Shown piece by piece: positions 47,393 through 58,100 of a stretch of 64,000 bases of DNA. The notes under the pieces are model-generated. The model was not told the DNA's origin. It worked only from the letters and a program-made list of their open reading frames with translations, and did not search any database. Both the position numbers and the translations under genes were made by a program. Origin of the DNA: Panonychus citri (lineage: Eukaryota; Arthropoda; Arachnida; Trombidiformes; Tetranychidae). The stretch covers positions 1,226,501-1,290,500 of the forward strand of contig NW_026515546.1 of the NCBI RefSeq assembly GCF_014898815.1. The letters run 5' to 3'. Within the stretch, counting starts at the first letter, position 1. Each line of letters begins with the position of its first letter.

Positions 47393-48196
47393 TCATCGGA
47401 GCAAAGAACCTCCAGTATTTTCTGAACCATAATTATCATAACTCTCCAGTGTTCTAAAGCTAGATGTCAAGTAATCGTCAGGGATTCCTTGGTCTATAAT
47501 ACCTTCAGATGCGTTGTTGCTCTCAGTTGGTTGCTCAGGTTTCGAAAAAGGATAAAAGGTCTCATCAACCGGAAGTTCGCTCTTAGTTGGTTGACTTTCT
47601 TTCAACTCTCCATAGAACTGCTTAGGTTTCGATAAAGGATTAATGACCTCATCCATCTCGGCTTCCGAAGGTAAACCAAAACCAGAATTTTCCATCTCAG
47701 TATCTTCTGTATCGGCTTTATTATAAGTGTCCGTCACGTCAAATCCAGATTGCAAGTACTCGGCAAGAACTTCTTGGTCTATAACACCTTCAGCCGCGAG
47801 GTCGGTTTCATCGGGGTCATTTCGTTGACTTGCTGTCAACTCACCATAGAACTGCTTAGGTCCCGAATTAGGATTGATCTCAGTTGCAATAGGTAAACCA
47901 AAACCAGAATTTTCCATCTCAGTATCTTCTGTACCGGCTAGATTATAAGTCTCCATCACTTCAAATTTAGATGTCAAGTACTCGGCAAAGGCTTCTTGAT
48001 CTTTAACACCATCAACCGGGAGTTCGCTCTTAGTTGGTTGACTTTCTTTCAACTCTCCATAGAACTGCCTAGGTTTCGATAAAGGATTAATGATCTCATC
48101 CATCTCGGCTGCAATAGGTAAACCAAAAACAGAGTTTTCCATCATCATGGAAACAAATATTACGAGTGAAAAGTTTGGAACTTTGTTGAATTTCAT
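47393..48196 (-). CDS. Secreted protein of three tandem repeats, unknown function
   Basis: Single exon, 267 residues. The N-terminus (FSLVIFVSMMMENSVFG) is a signal peptide. Three units of about 75 residues start at 19, 94 and 168, each opening MENSxFGLP and containing NPLSKPxQFYGELKESQ (or PNSGPKQFYGELTASQ in unit 2). Units 1 and 2 continue with VKDQE/VIDQE, AEYLxSxF and TYNxAxTEDTE; unit 3 ends with a degenerate VIDQ-like IIDQGIPDDYL. The product is acidic and free of cysteine. At DNA level, units 1 and 3 are nearly identical over about 100 bases (47570-47670 against 48015-48115), while unit 2 has diverged, which points to recent duplication or conversion. Composition would fit a salivary, silk or other secreted gland product, but no known family is recognised. 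Confidence 0.78.
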   Translation of the reverse strand: MKFNKVPNFSLVIFVSMMMENSVFGLPIAAEMDEIINPLSKPRQFYGELKESQPTKSELPVDGVKDQEAFAEYLTSKFEVMETYNLAGTEDTEMENSGFGLPIATEINPNSGPKQFYGELTASQRNDPDETDLAAEGVIDQEVLAEYLQSGFDVTDTYNKADTEDTEMENSGFGLPSEAEMDEVINPLSKPKQFYGELKESQPTKSELPVDETFYPFSKPEQPTESNNASEGIIDQGIPDDYLTSSFRTLESYDNYGSENTGGSLLR

Positions 48197-49403
48197 GATA
48201 ACTTTTGTTTCAAATTTGATTCAATGTAATAAAAGTGATAACTTGGTAACAATTAATTTCCAATTAATTTGCTATTTACTAAATAGAAACGAACTGTTAA
48301 TTTGATGATTTTCACATTTTATACTTTAATCTAATAGCTGATTGTTTAAATATCAGCTCTGATATTTAAAGAATTAAATGATTTAATCCCAACAGAATTA
48401 GGCCAAATCGATTCTTAATTAGTTTGTTCATACTATTTTAAAACTCCAATTGATTACTTACTAAGTCAATATTATTCACTTTTCAGCTTATGTAATAAGC
48501 TGGTGATTAATAAAATTGATTGAATATAATATTTTGAGAAGGAATCAGTTCCAAATTCAAAATTTATTCCCGGGGAAATTGCGAGAGAATTGACCTCATA
48601 TCAATGGTCATTATGGTCATTTTTTACCAATCAATCAATAGTCCACAAAATACAAACGACAATTGAACCCATAGGAATTACTATTAAATCGGTTTAATTG
48701 TCATTCAGAAAGCTGAACAATCAGCCGGAATTACTGATTACCGATTTCGGGTTAAAATCGCAATTTTTTGTTTTCTAATTTTCTTTGTTTACTTTTTGTT
48801 TACTTTGCTGATTGCTTGTGATTATGTTGATAAATTAAATTGCCTCCACCTTAAATTTTAAATTAAGAGTGTCAATTACCCTTAGTAACAAGATTAATTC
48901 AACTAATTAATCTCTAAAACAATCAGATAATCTGATAATCCAAATGGTTGTTGATTGTCCTTCTCAAATTTTTTTTTCTTCATACTTTTGTTGATTGTTG
49001 TCTTACAATCAATTGATTGCAGCTAATTTGGTCTCTTTCTTTACCTGTCTGTCTGTGTTTACCATGTTAATCCAGTTTAATTCTCAATGTGAATCAAATC
49101 TGATTAGATTAATAATCTACTTTCTTGTTATGAAACTGTTACCATTGTTATCGGTTATTGTTTATCAAACCTAAACACAGAAAGAGAGAGAAAATTTTTC
49201 AATTCAATTTGTCTTGATTGTTTGCAGTTAATTAAATCAATTAATCAATTATACTCAGACTGATTTTCCTCCACTTCTCAAGGGTAATTCTAATTGTTGA
49301 TAATCATCATCGATAATCTTCTGGTACACAAGCCAATCTACTTGTCATTTAATGTTGAATATTCATCAACTTTTTCTCAATCACTAATCGTTTACATGGT
49401 AAC
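48197..49403. other. Non-coding gap, divergent intergenic region
   Basis: Lies between the minus-strand repeat-protein gene and the plus-strand HMG-CoA lyase gene and holds both promoters. AT-rich with no supported exon or RNA gene. Confidence 0.5.
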
Positions 49404-50876
49404 ATGGTCTCTCTAACCCTATCAAAGTTATTTACTCGGGTAAGTAAATCTAATTAAATTAAACACCATACAGTTAATTACTATTATCTTTGAGTTAATT
49501 GTTGTTATTATTTTCTTTCATTTTGATTACAGGGTCTTTCCAATCTAAGGCTTTATCCAGCATCGGTTAAGGTTGTCGAGGTTGGACCAAGGGATGGATT
49601 ACAAAATGAGAAGACAATTATTGACACTTCGATTAAGGTTGAATTGATTAACAGATTAAATCAATGTGGATTAAAGGTCATTGAGGTTACATCATTTGTC
49701 TCACCTAAATGGGTTCCACAAATGTCCGATAATAAGCAAGTCTATGGGCAGATTACCAAGAGAAATGATGTTAGTTATCCGGTTCTGGTTCCAAATTTAA
49801 ATGGCCTGAAAGATGCAATTAACTCTGGTGTTAAGGAAATTGCTCTTTTCATGGCAGCTACTGAATCTTTTTCAAAGTAAGTTGATTAATTTGATTGTTT
49901 AATTGTTCTAATGGTTTGATTTTCTATTTCTTTTTTTCAACAGGAAAAACACCAATTGTACAATAGAGGAAAGTTTCATTCGTATTGAAGAGATCATGAA
50001 ATTGGCTCTGAAAGAAGGTCTCAATGTTAGAGGGTCAGTTAATTGTTGTCTCGAATATTAATTGTTTGATTCTCTCTTTCATCATAATACTAATTAGCTA
50101 TTTGATTAACTCGAAATTGTTACTTGACCAGTTTAACAACATTTTCGATACTTGTGAAAGGTCACATTACATTGGCCTCTTACTATTGGATTATCGTTGA
50201 ATTTTGTTGATCGTTTTTTATTTCATGATATTCACAATTGAACCTCTTCTTGATGTTTTATGATTATGATTCGTAACAATTTGAAATGAGGCCATTTAAT
50301 TATCTAAATGAAAATCTGAAAATCAACTTTTTCTTCTTGTATGCTGGTTAATTAACTCTACGTTTTCCCATTCATTTGCTCAGGTATATTTCATGTGTTA
50401 TCGGTTGTCCATATGAAGGTCCAGTTGACCCTGAAAAGGTGACTCAACTTTCCAAACGATTATATGAACTTGGATGTTATGAAATTTCACTTGGTGACAC
50501 AATCGGAATCGGAAATCCAGGAACTTTTGAGAAACTATTGGATAAAATTACTCGACAAATACCAATTGATTGTATTGCCGTTCATTGTCATGACACTTAT
50601 GGAATGGCTTTGGCCAATATTTATGCTGCTCTACAATTTGGCATATCTACTTTTGATTCATCTATTTCTGGTCTTGGTGGTTGTCCCTATGCCCCCGGGG
50701 CAACTGGAAATGTAGCAACTGAAGATTTGGTTTACATGCTCCATGGTATGGGAATTGAAACCGGAATTAATTTTGATGATTTAATGAAAACAAGCTCATT
50801 CATTAGCTCAACACTTAATCGTCAACCCGCTTCTCGAGTGTTTAAAGCTTTAAATGTCAAAGAGAAAGTCAACTAA
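49404..50876 (+). CDS. Hydroxymethylglutaryl-CoA lyase
   Basis: Cleaves HMG-CoA to acetoacetate and acetyl-CoA in leucine breakdown and ketone-body synthesis. Exons 49404..49439, 49533..49876, 49944..50033 and 50384..50876 give 320 residues (human 325). The short basic N-terminus fits a mitochondrial presequence. Catalytic features are all present: VEVGPRDGLQNE with the Arg-Asp pair at the start of the TIM barrel; the metal-binding HCHDTYGMALAN; GCPYEGPVDPEKV; and the signature GLGGCPYAPGATGNVATEDL with the catalytic Cys. The third intron uses a GTCAGT donor, somewhat weaker than the GTAAGT used elsewhere. There is no C-terminal peroxisomal signal (the protein ends KEKVN). Confidence 0.94.
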
Positions 50877-52200
50877 ATTAGTTAATTACAATTAACATCC
50901 TGGATTCTGAAAAAAATTTGTGCCTTCTCACAATCAATCAATTAGATATTCAACCAATAATTGATATTTTTAGTCTTAATTGTAAAATTGATTAGCAGAA
51001 ATATAAAAATTTTCTCATTTCAAGAGATTACAATTGATTAACAATTGTCTTTGTTTTTATTTGCTCATCATTCAAATGATTTAACATTTAAAACAATTGA
51101 TTAGTTTGTTAATTGTCAGAATTTACAAAGTTTACAATTTTTTTGATTGTTTACAAATGTGACAATCAGACAAGATGATGAATTGAAAAGATATGATTAC
51201 AATTAAATTGGAATAGAGAAAAATTAATTCTGATTGAGTTTCAAGATAATTGAGGACGTTAATTAAATGTCAACAATTTAGTTACTATTATACAAAAAAA
51301 AGATGATTAAAGTTAATTGTTTATAAGATAGGGATGAAAAAAAGACACATTAATGGTTGTTGATCTGTCCTTGATTGTAAATCTCTGATTTAAGATTAAA
51401 TTAACAAAATTGATGTAATTAAAGGTAATCCTAGAGTTGGAGCAATTAAAAAACTTTCATGGTCATCAAGTTATGATTGAGATAATTAAATTTAATTCTG
51501 TTGGAGAAATTGAAAATTAAATCTAAACCATTTCATTTACGTGACTTATTTGATTAAAAGCCAATAGATTGGATCACAATCAAATTCAATTGTTAATAAT
51601 AATTTAAATAAATCATTTGATTGATAACAATTAGTGATAAATACAATGAAAAAAGCAACAACAACAATTTATTGATTGTAGTTCATTGTTCATATAAATA
51701 AGACAATATAAATGAGATTATTTTTCAATCAATTGATTGAGCTAATTGTGGTAAATCATTTCAATTTTTCTCCAGAGGATCAAACAATTAACTAATTGTG
51801 ATAAAAAAGAAAAAAAAATTAATAAGAAATTCAAAGATCGAATAGTTTATTAATCTATTCAATAGATGGCGACACATTCGGGCGAATCTAAGCTTAGGCT
51901 TATGAAGTGTTAATTTTGGTTCCTAATAATTATTTCGTTAATTTTAACAATCAAAGTTTTCTAATTGATCTAATTTGGATTTAAAGTGTTTGTGAAGGTG
52001 TAAGGATCAAAAAATAAAAGGTAAGAAAAAGAAAAAACAATAAATAAAAGACATATATCCAAGTTAAATATTACCCTTTGGGTGCGGTCTGATGACCAAC
52101 AGTTTAAACATGAACCTTGTTCAACAAGTTTACAAATCAAATGAAAAATCAATATTAACATTAACTATTTTCCTTTTTCTCGATCTTTAGAATTCGAAAT
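50877..52200. other. Non-coding gap and likely 5' region of the retrotransposon
   Basis: AT-rich spacer. From about 51840 the sequence changes character and carries AGATGGCGACACA at 51864-51876, about 330 bases before ORF1; this may be the element's internal promoter region. The exact 5' end of the element cannot be fixed without other copies. No exon is supported. Confidence 0.45.
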
Positions 52201-53688
52201 ATGTCTGAATTAAACATAGACAAATTTGTGAGAAAAATAAACAACCGGGTTCCGACACGGAAAGATTATTTTACGGAAATCGCGAAGATTCCGACCAGAG
52301 AATTGACAACAATAATAAGGAACATTTCAACAGTTTATGAAGAACTTGAGAAGAAAACTATTTCAATCAGTCAATCGGCAATTGGAAAGATGTCCCATAT
52401 TATTACATATGCTAGGGACAATATGGAAAAGCTGAATCTCTTGGAAGCGGAAGTCGACATCATAAAATCTTTTTCAGAAGATAAATTTGTCCGAACTCCT
52501 CCAGTTACAACAATTGAAAAAGAACCGATTAACACCTACTCGAGAAGTGATATTGTGTCTCCATGTGAATCAGTAACTGGGGACTCAGAAATATCTGAGT
52601 TAATAAATAAAACATCAGATGAACCAGGTCCTTCGTGGAGAAAAGATGATGAAATATCCATTCCATCGATATCTGGTATTCAATTACCAAAGACAACAGT
52701 TATTGACGAAGATGATTTAAATGATGAACAACTGGAAGAAGAGGCAGTTATGGATATTGATTCGGATCAACCAGAGAGACAACTGAAGAGAAAATTTGGA
52801 ACTATCGACCTTCACCGAGAAAATGTAAAAGTCAGATTAGACAACGTCAGAAAAGTAAAAAAAGTGTTTCATCGGGTAGAGGATAAACCAATACCTGATA
52901 AATGGAAACCCTGGTCGACCGCATTAATGGAACCATTAATATTGATAAATCACCCATCGATTCCACCATTTAAATTGCTGGTTGAAATATCTCAAGCACT
53001 GAAATCGAAAGCACTGGAAGCGTTTCCAGCCAGAATAATACGTGGTAGAGATGCCGTACGAGTTGTATGTTCAGATCTACAAGATATACAACTGGCTCGG
53101 AAATCGCTATTGGAGTGGCGTTCAGATCTCATTATTAAAAAACCGAGTTGTTACGATCCCAAGGTAAAAATGGCAAAAATCCCAAAAATTATTGAGACAG
53201 ATGAAGAAGCAGTTAAATTGGTGGATGAGATAATGATCCAAAACGGAGCGGGTGGAAAAGGCAATTGGTCATTTGTTCATCGCCTAGTAAATAGACCGAT
53301 AAGAAAAACCGATATTATCATCAGCATAACACCAAGAATACGTGATTTCGTACAAGAAAGAAGAGGAAAATTTTTTTACGATTTCAAAGAAATAATAATC
53401 ACCGATTTTTTTCATGTTCGCATGTGCTATCGCTGCTTTTCTTATGAACACATCGCTAAAATGTGCAAAAATCAACTTCGCTGCCAATATTGCACTGGTT
53501 CACACGACAGTAAAACCTGTGGAGTTAAAAATCAACCTCAATCATATCAATGTGACGTATGTAAACAAAAAGGTAATCCCAATATTAATCACACACCATT
53601 TGATTGGGAATGTCAAGAATATCAAAAAAGATTGAGACAAGCGATCCAACTAGTCAATTACGACTATCAATGGATCATGAGGGAATGA
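52201..53688 (+). CDS. LINE ORF1 protein (Gag-like, three zinc knuckles)
   Basis: 495 residues, probable RNA-binding nucleocapsid-like protein of the retrotransposon. The N-terminal 240 residues are charged and partly acidic (EDDLNDEQLEEEA), with a nuclear-localisation-like QLKRKFG and KVKKVFHR. The middle (about 245-390) carries the conserved ORF1 domain with RGRDAVRVVCSDLQDIQLA. The C-terminus (409-470) has zinc knuckles: CYRCFSYEHIAKMC (CX2CX4HX4C), CQYCTGSHDSKTC (CX2CX3HX4C) and CDVCKQKGNPNINHTPFDWEC (a spread third knuckle). Three knuckles in this order are typical of Jockey/R1-type ORF1. The frame has no stops; the ATG at 52201 follows an A-rich leader. Confidence 0.85.
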   Translation: MSELNIDKFVRKINNRVPTRKDYFTEIAKIPTRELTTIIRNISTVYEELEKKTISISQSAIGKMSHIITYARDNMEKLNLLEAEVDIIKSFSEDKFVRTPPVTTIEKEPINTYSRSDIVSPCESVTGDSEISELINKTSDEPGPSWRKDDEISIPSISGIQLPKTTVIDEDDLNDEQLEEEAVMDIDSDQPERQLKRKFGTIDLHRENVKVRLDNVRKVKKVFHRVEDKPIPDKWKPWSTALMEPLILINHPSIPPFKLLVEISQALKSKALEAFPARIIRGRDAVRVVCSDLQDIQLARKSLLEWRSDLIIKKPSCYDPKVKMAKIPKIIETDEEAVKLVDEIMIQNGAGGKGNWSFVHRLVNRPIRKTDIIISITPRIRDFVQERRGKFFYDFKEIIITDFFHVRMCYRCFSYEHIAKMCKNQLRCQYCTGSHDSKTCGVKNQPQSYQCDVCKQKGNPNINHTPFDWECQEYQKRLRQAIQLVNYDYQWIMRE

Positions 53689-54017
53689 ACTGAAGGTAGA
53701 CAAATAACATCAATAATCACAATAGAATGAAGATTAAACTATAACTTTTATTTTCTTTTTAATAGATACGATTGAGGATAAATAACGAATCATTCACAAA
53801 AATTAATGAATGAAGTTTAATTATTACAAATCATCCAATTTGGTTACTTGTTAATAGAATATTAATAAGGATCATGAATACATCAAGAAATTAGACTGAA
53901 CAATTTCATATTATTATTACTTTTCTCACTCTACATTAATTCTTTTCCTTAAATTCAACACTCTGTTCTAAAATTCAAACTTAATTATTATCAAAAAAAA
54001 AACATTTACTTCTTTCT
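53689..54017. other. Spacer between ORF1 and the antisense gene (convergent ends)
   Basis: AT-rich 329-bp region where ORF1 and the minus-strand RING gene converge. No coding frame or strong AATAAA on either strand is seen, so transcripts from both directions might overlap here. Confidence 0.5.
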
Positions 54018-54290
54018 TTAAGCTTCTAACAGATCATCATCATTCACAAGATCAACAACATTTTCAGCAACAGCTCCAATAGCGTCAATGGAAGTTTCCG
54101 CTTGTGTATTATTTACTGAATCAGTAATCTCTCGCCGATATCTGCCCAAACATTTTAAACGAAGCTGGTACTCGATATTATTATTTCGTGGATTTCCTCT
54201 AACCAAGTTTAAAGGAGCGTTTACCGGCAAAGTATCAATAAAATCACCAACGGTGGTAAATTGTTTGATGGAACAATGCTGGACGCTCAT
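54018..54290 (-). CDS. Short ORF overlapping the 3' end of the RING gene (other frame)
   Basis: 90 codons, minus strand, starting with ATG inside the last codons of the RING gene and overlapping it by 47 nt in the +1 frame. The product (for example APLNLVRGNPRNNNIEYQLR, KCLGRYRREI) is soluble, ends in a short acidic tail (VDLVNDDDLLEA), and is not recognised. It may be a real overlapping ORF, or the C-terminal part of the RING protein separated by one indel, or reached by a +1 frameshift. The base composition matches the RING gene. I cannot decide between these from one copy. Confidence 0.45.
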   Translation of the reverse strand: MSVQHCSIKQFTTVGDFIDTLPVNAPLNLVRGNPRNNNIEYQLRLKCLGRYRREITDSVNNTQAETSIDAIGAVAENVVDLVNDDDLLEA

Positions 54291-54954
54291 CAGATCGATC
54301 TCGTAATTTATTGATTAAATCAATGGCTGATTGATCTCTGGATGTAACAATTTTTGGAACAGCCTTGGTAAATCGGACATTGAGCACTATGGGAGAATCT
54401 GATGGCAAATCACCATAAAGAATAGCTTTTTCCTTCAATGATTCATGAAAATTGTAACTGGACATTAGCTCATTTTTTTGGGTCATCAACATCTCAGTGA
54501 AGGTTTTCGGTGGAGGAGAATTATTATTAATATTGATATTATTAATAAAGAAGTTGATTCCACCTCGACTATGAGCTTGTTTACAACCATTATGATGAGA
54601 AATAAAAACTTGTACCTTTAAATCCCGTTGACACAAATCACAATGAACAACAATATTATTATACATTTGCTGTTCGAATGAACCAAGATATCGAAAATAT
54701 GGATCACGGAAGTCATAACAACAATTAGAAATAGGACATTTAGTTTCCATTTTTCGATAGCGTTCATTGTATCGAAAGAAAGTATTATTAGCCGATCGAG
54801 GGTAGCAACAAGTGCTACAAAAAACTTTAGTACAAAAAACTCTTCTATTTCCGCCATCGTGAACACGAGGATCAAGAGCTAAATTGTTACAAATAGCACA
54901 AATAAAGAAAGATGAATAATCAGGGCTCTTAATATTTTTAGAAAGAATAGGCAT
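54244..54954 (-). CDS. RING/TRAF-type zinc-finger protein encoded antisense within the LINE
   Basis: 236 residues, single exon, complete. Residues 18-25 read CAICNNL with ALDP following, the pattern of RING fingers of the TRAF/RAG1 type (CxIC...L.DP). Then VFCTKVFCSTCC and TKCPISNCC supply the remaining RING-like cysteines, but the usual CxH is not evident, so the second zinc site may be divergent. Downstream VVHCDLCQRDLKV and FISHHNGCKQAH make a C2H2-like finger, as follows the RING in TRAF-type proteins. The C-terminal half has no recognised domain. RING proteins usually act as ubiquitin ligases; that role here is inference. It lies between ORF1 and ORF2 of a LINE and is transcribed against both, starting 178 bp from ORF2. 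Confidence 0.75.
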   Translation of the reverse strand: MPILSKNIKSPDYSSFFICAICNNLALDPRVHDGGNRRVFCTKVFCSTCCYPRSANNTFFRYNERYRKMETKCPISNCCYDFRDPYFRYLGSFEQQMYNNIVVHCDLCQRDLKVQVFISHHNGCKQAHSRGGINFFINNININNNSPPPKTFTEMLMTQKNELMSSYNFHESLKEKAILYGDLPSDSPIVLNVRFTKAVPKIVTSRDQSAIDLINKLRDRSDERPALFHQTIYHRW

Positions 54955-55132
54955 TATGACAAATTATTAATAAAACAAGAGTAACAAAAAAAAAACGCAA
55001 TCTAATGAATAATCATCAGAATTAACATTCATATTTATAGTATTTTAAGTTTCGCGTGCTTTTTTTGCCAAACTCCTCCCCTTCCGGTCATTTACCGCCA
55101 GGAAGTGATCATGATAGCGTCAAAAAGCAATC
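54955..55132. promoter_or_regulatory. Shared 178-bp region between divergent RING gene and ORF2
   Basis: The ATG codons of the minus-strand RING gene and plus-strand ORF2 face away from each other across 178 bp. The half near the RING gene is A-rich; the half near ORF2 is GC-richer and contains TTCCGGTCATTTACCGCC followed by AGGAAGTGATC, whose GGAA cores face in opposite directions. It may hold a bidirectional promoter. This is inferred from position only. Confidence 0.4.
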
Positions 55133-58100
55133 ATGTTGAATTTAGTTCATTGGAATGTGAATAAGTGTTGGGAAAAAATGAACAATATCATCAGCGACGA
55201 ACGCAATAAAGACGCGATAATATCAATAAATGAAATCTCTCCAACTTGGATATCGTTTCGTATAGCGGATAAAGCGGATCAACTGGAACAAGGGAAAATA
55301 GTCAAATCCAAAGTGATCGAGTTCATGGACAAGAAAATATTAATAAATCATCATACATGCTTGGTGATTCCCTCTAAATTTGTATGGACTAACCTCAACA
55401 TTAAAATGGATAATGTGTTAGCCATCAAACTAATAATCAACAACAAATATTATTATTTGATCGCAGCCTACAGACACATGAGTGTAAACGCCAAATTTTT
55501 CATGGAGATCAGTGAATTGATCAAGTCAATAAAAGGTCCAATATTGTTTTGCGGAGATTTAAATGCGGAGTGCTCATTATGGTCACCACGAGTGGTCAAG
55601 TTTAATACTCATTGTCAGGAAATTTGGCCTGGTAAATTTAGATCCGCTCATAAACCAATCATCGAAAATTTTACATTTCAACGAGCTGATTTACGGACAT
55701 ATATTGATTGTCAATTGTTCACCGATGAATGGATTCTCTTGAAATCAGGAATAATAAAGACACAATCAGACCACAATATTTTAACCATGACCGTGTTTTC
55801 TATGAATGGTGAATCTCCGAGATCGACCTGGAGGTTGAAATTAAGGAAATTAAAATTAGAGATAGAGATAGAGGAACCAGTTCATCCATCTAATATTTTA
55901 ACAGCTGAATCTCCACTCATCAAGGCGATAAACGAAGTGGTAAACTTCCCGAGAAAAAATGGAAAATGGGTCAATACCACGGAATCTTTTACATCGTCGA
56001 GTTACCGCCGAAAAATTCGAAAATTAAAATCGAATGAAGAAATAAAACAATTACGACAAAAACATGATAAATTATCGAATTTGAAACAAAAAAGCTTCTG
56101 GCAAATAATATCAAACATCAGAAGAGACGACAATCCTTACATTTTGTGCGACACGGAATTTCATGGCCGATATAGAGCGTCAATCGAATCACAATTGATG
56201 GAATTCAGTAAAAATAAACCGATATTTAACGATGCCGATGCGAATTTTGTTGAAGGAAAAATATCGGACGAGGAATGGGCTCAATCATTCAAAGATACGA
56301 AGAGATTTCGATCATCATTGGGAGCGGATGGTTTTGAAAAGAAAAAATGGATTAAATTCAGAGAAAGGAATGATTTATTATTGAGATCAATAGTGAATCA
56401 AATATTCGAAATCTCTTATATACCAGAGTGTCTACGAATATTAGGTGGTGGTTTCGTACCAAAACAAAATACCAACAAAGTAAGGATGGTCAGGTCGCCG
56501 AATTATTTATTCAAGACGGTGGATAAAATTTTAAGCTACAGGTTGTTAAATTATTGCGACGAAAACATACCACCGGAGACACAATTTGCGTTCGTAAAAA
56601 ATGCAAACAGAGAAAAGCTAATATTGAAAATGTCATTTGAAACCAATTGGTCGAACATAAGAATACTAATATTAGATGTTTCGTCGGCGTTCGATAAAGT
56701 ATCTTTGCGAAGATTGGTGTCATCAATGAGAGAAAAACAAGAAGATTTGGCCTCACTTGTACAATCGTTTGGATCGAATAGGTGGACTACATTTAATATC
56801 GATAGAAGTCGAATGTACTTTCAAGAATCAATAGGAACTCCTCAAGGATCATCTTCAGGCCCATTATTATATGTGTTGGCATTGAGTGAACAAATACAAA
56901 GCCTGAGAAGCAGGGGAATTAATATCGTGGCCTATGCAGATGATCTTTTGATAATAATAGAGAGAAAAGACGATGAAGAAATGATAGTTGAGGACGTTAA
57001 GGAACATCTAAAGAATATCAACCTGGAATTGAATTTGGAAAAATCGAAAAGGTATGAAGGTAATTTCAGAGAGATGAAATTTCTTGGATACTATTTCTTT
57101 GTACCATTCAAATTCACGGATATAAAGAAAGTGATTGATGATCTTCGAGCCAAATTATCATCATCATTTAGATGCCCACAGTTAACCATGGCCACGTTAC
57201 CGGTAAAAATAAAAAAGCTGATATTGAGCAACATCATATATCCCAAAATAAGAGCGATCGGATACTCAATTTTCTTGGAATCAAAGAATACATTTGTTAA
57301 GATTTTTCAATTGCTGAACTCGACAACATCAATAATAGAAAGTTCAACTACATCAGGAGCAGCAATTTGGAGCTTTTATAACATGGGACACATTTTAGAA
57401 AATATGTGGCTTGAAGCCTGGCTATTTTCGAACAGAAGTGTCAACAGTAAAATTCACTCAGATTACGTTCTGAATGACTCGAAAGCCTTACCACAAATTG
57501 ATCGCCAGAATAAGAAACAGTTGATGTCGAGATTTGTGGAAGATCCAGTTCCACGTTCAGTTGAATATCATCTCGACACTGACCAAATAACAATAGGTGT
57601 TGGCCCATTCAATGTCAATGGTTACGTTTATGAAAAGAAAACACAATGGGAAAACTATCTTTTAATGATTCATGCACAATTAGAGTTCCTGAAACGAGAA
57701 AAGATGGAAAATCTCATTATTATTCCAAACAAATTGAAACTAACGGTGGATTCGAAATCGAATTATGTCAACGACACGTTCGCGATAATGGATCAATTTA
57801 AGGATTTAACATGGCAATGGACCTATGGTGATTGTATTAAATATGAATTTACACCAATGAGAAAAGAGAATATTAATACAAACTGGACATCAACAAATCA
57901 ATGGCAAGAGGAGAACAAATTGGAAATTCGAACTGAATTGGTGAAATGGCTAAGAAACAACGGAGATGCAATAGCATCAATATTCCCTGCACACGAATGT
58001 CTATTCAACGAATTTGGTTATGCTGAAAAAATATCTTACCATAAGCTAATACATCACTTCGAAAATTATCAATTGCGAATTCTGAATTTTAAATGTTGTT

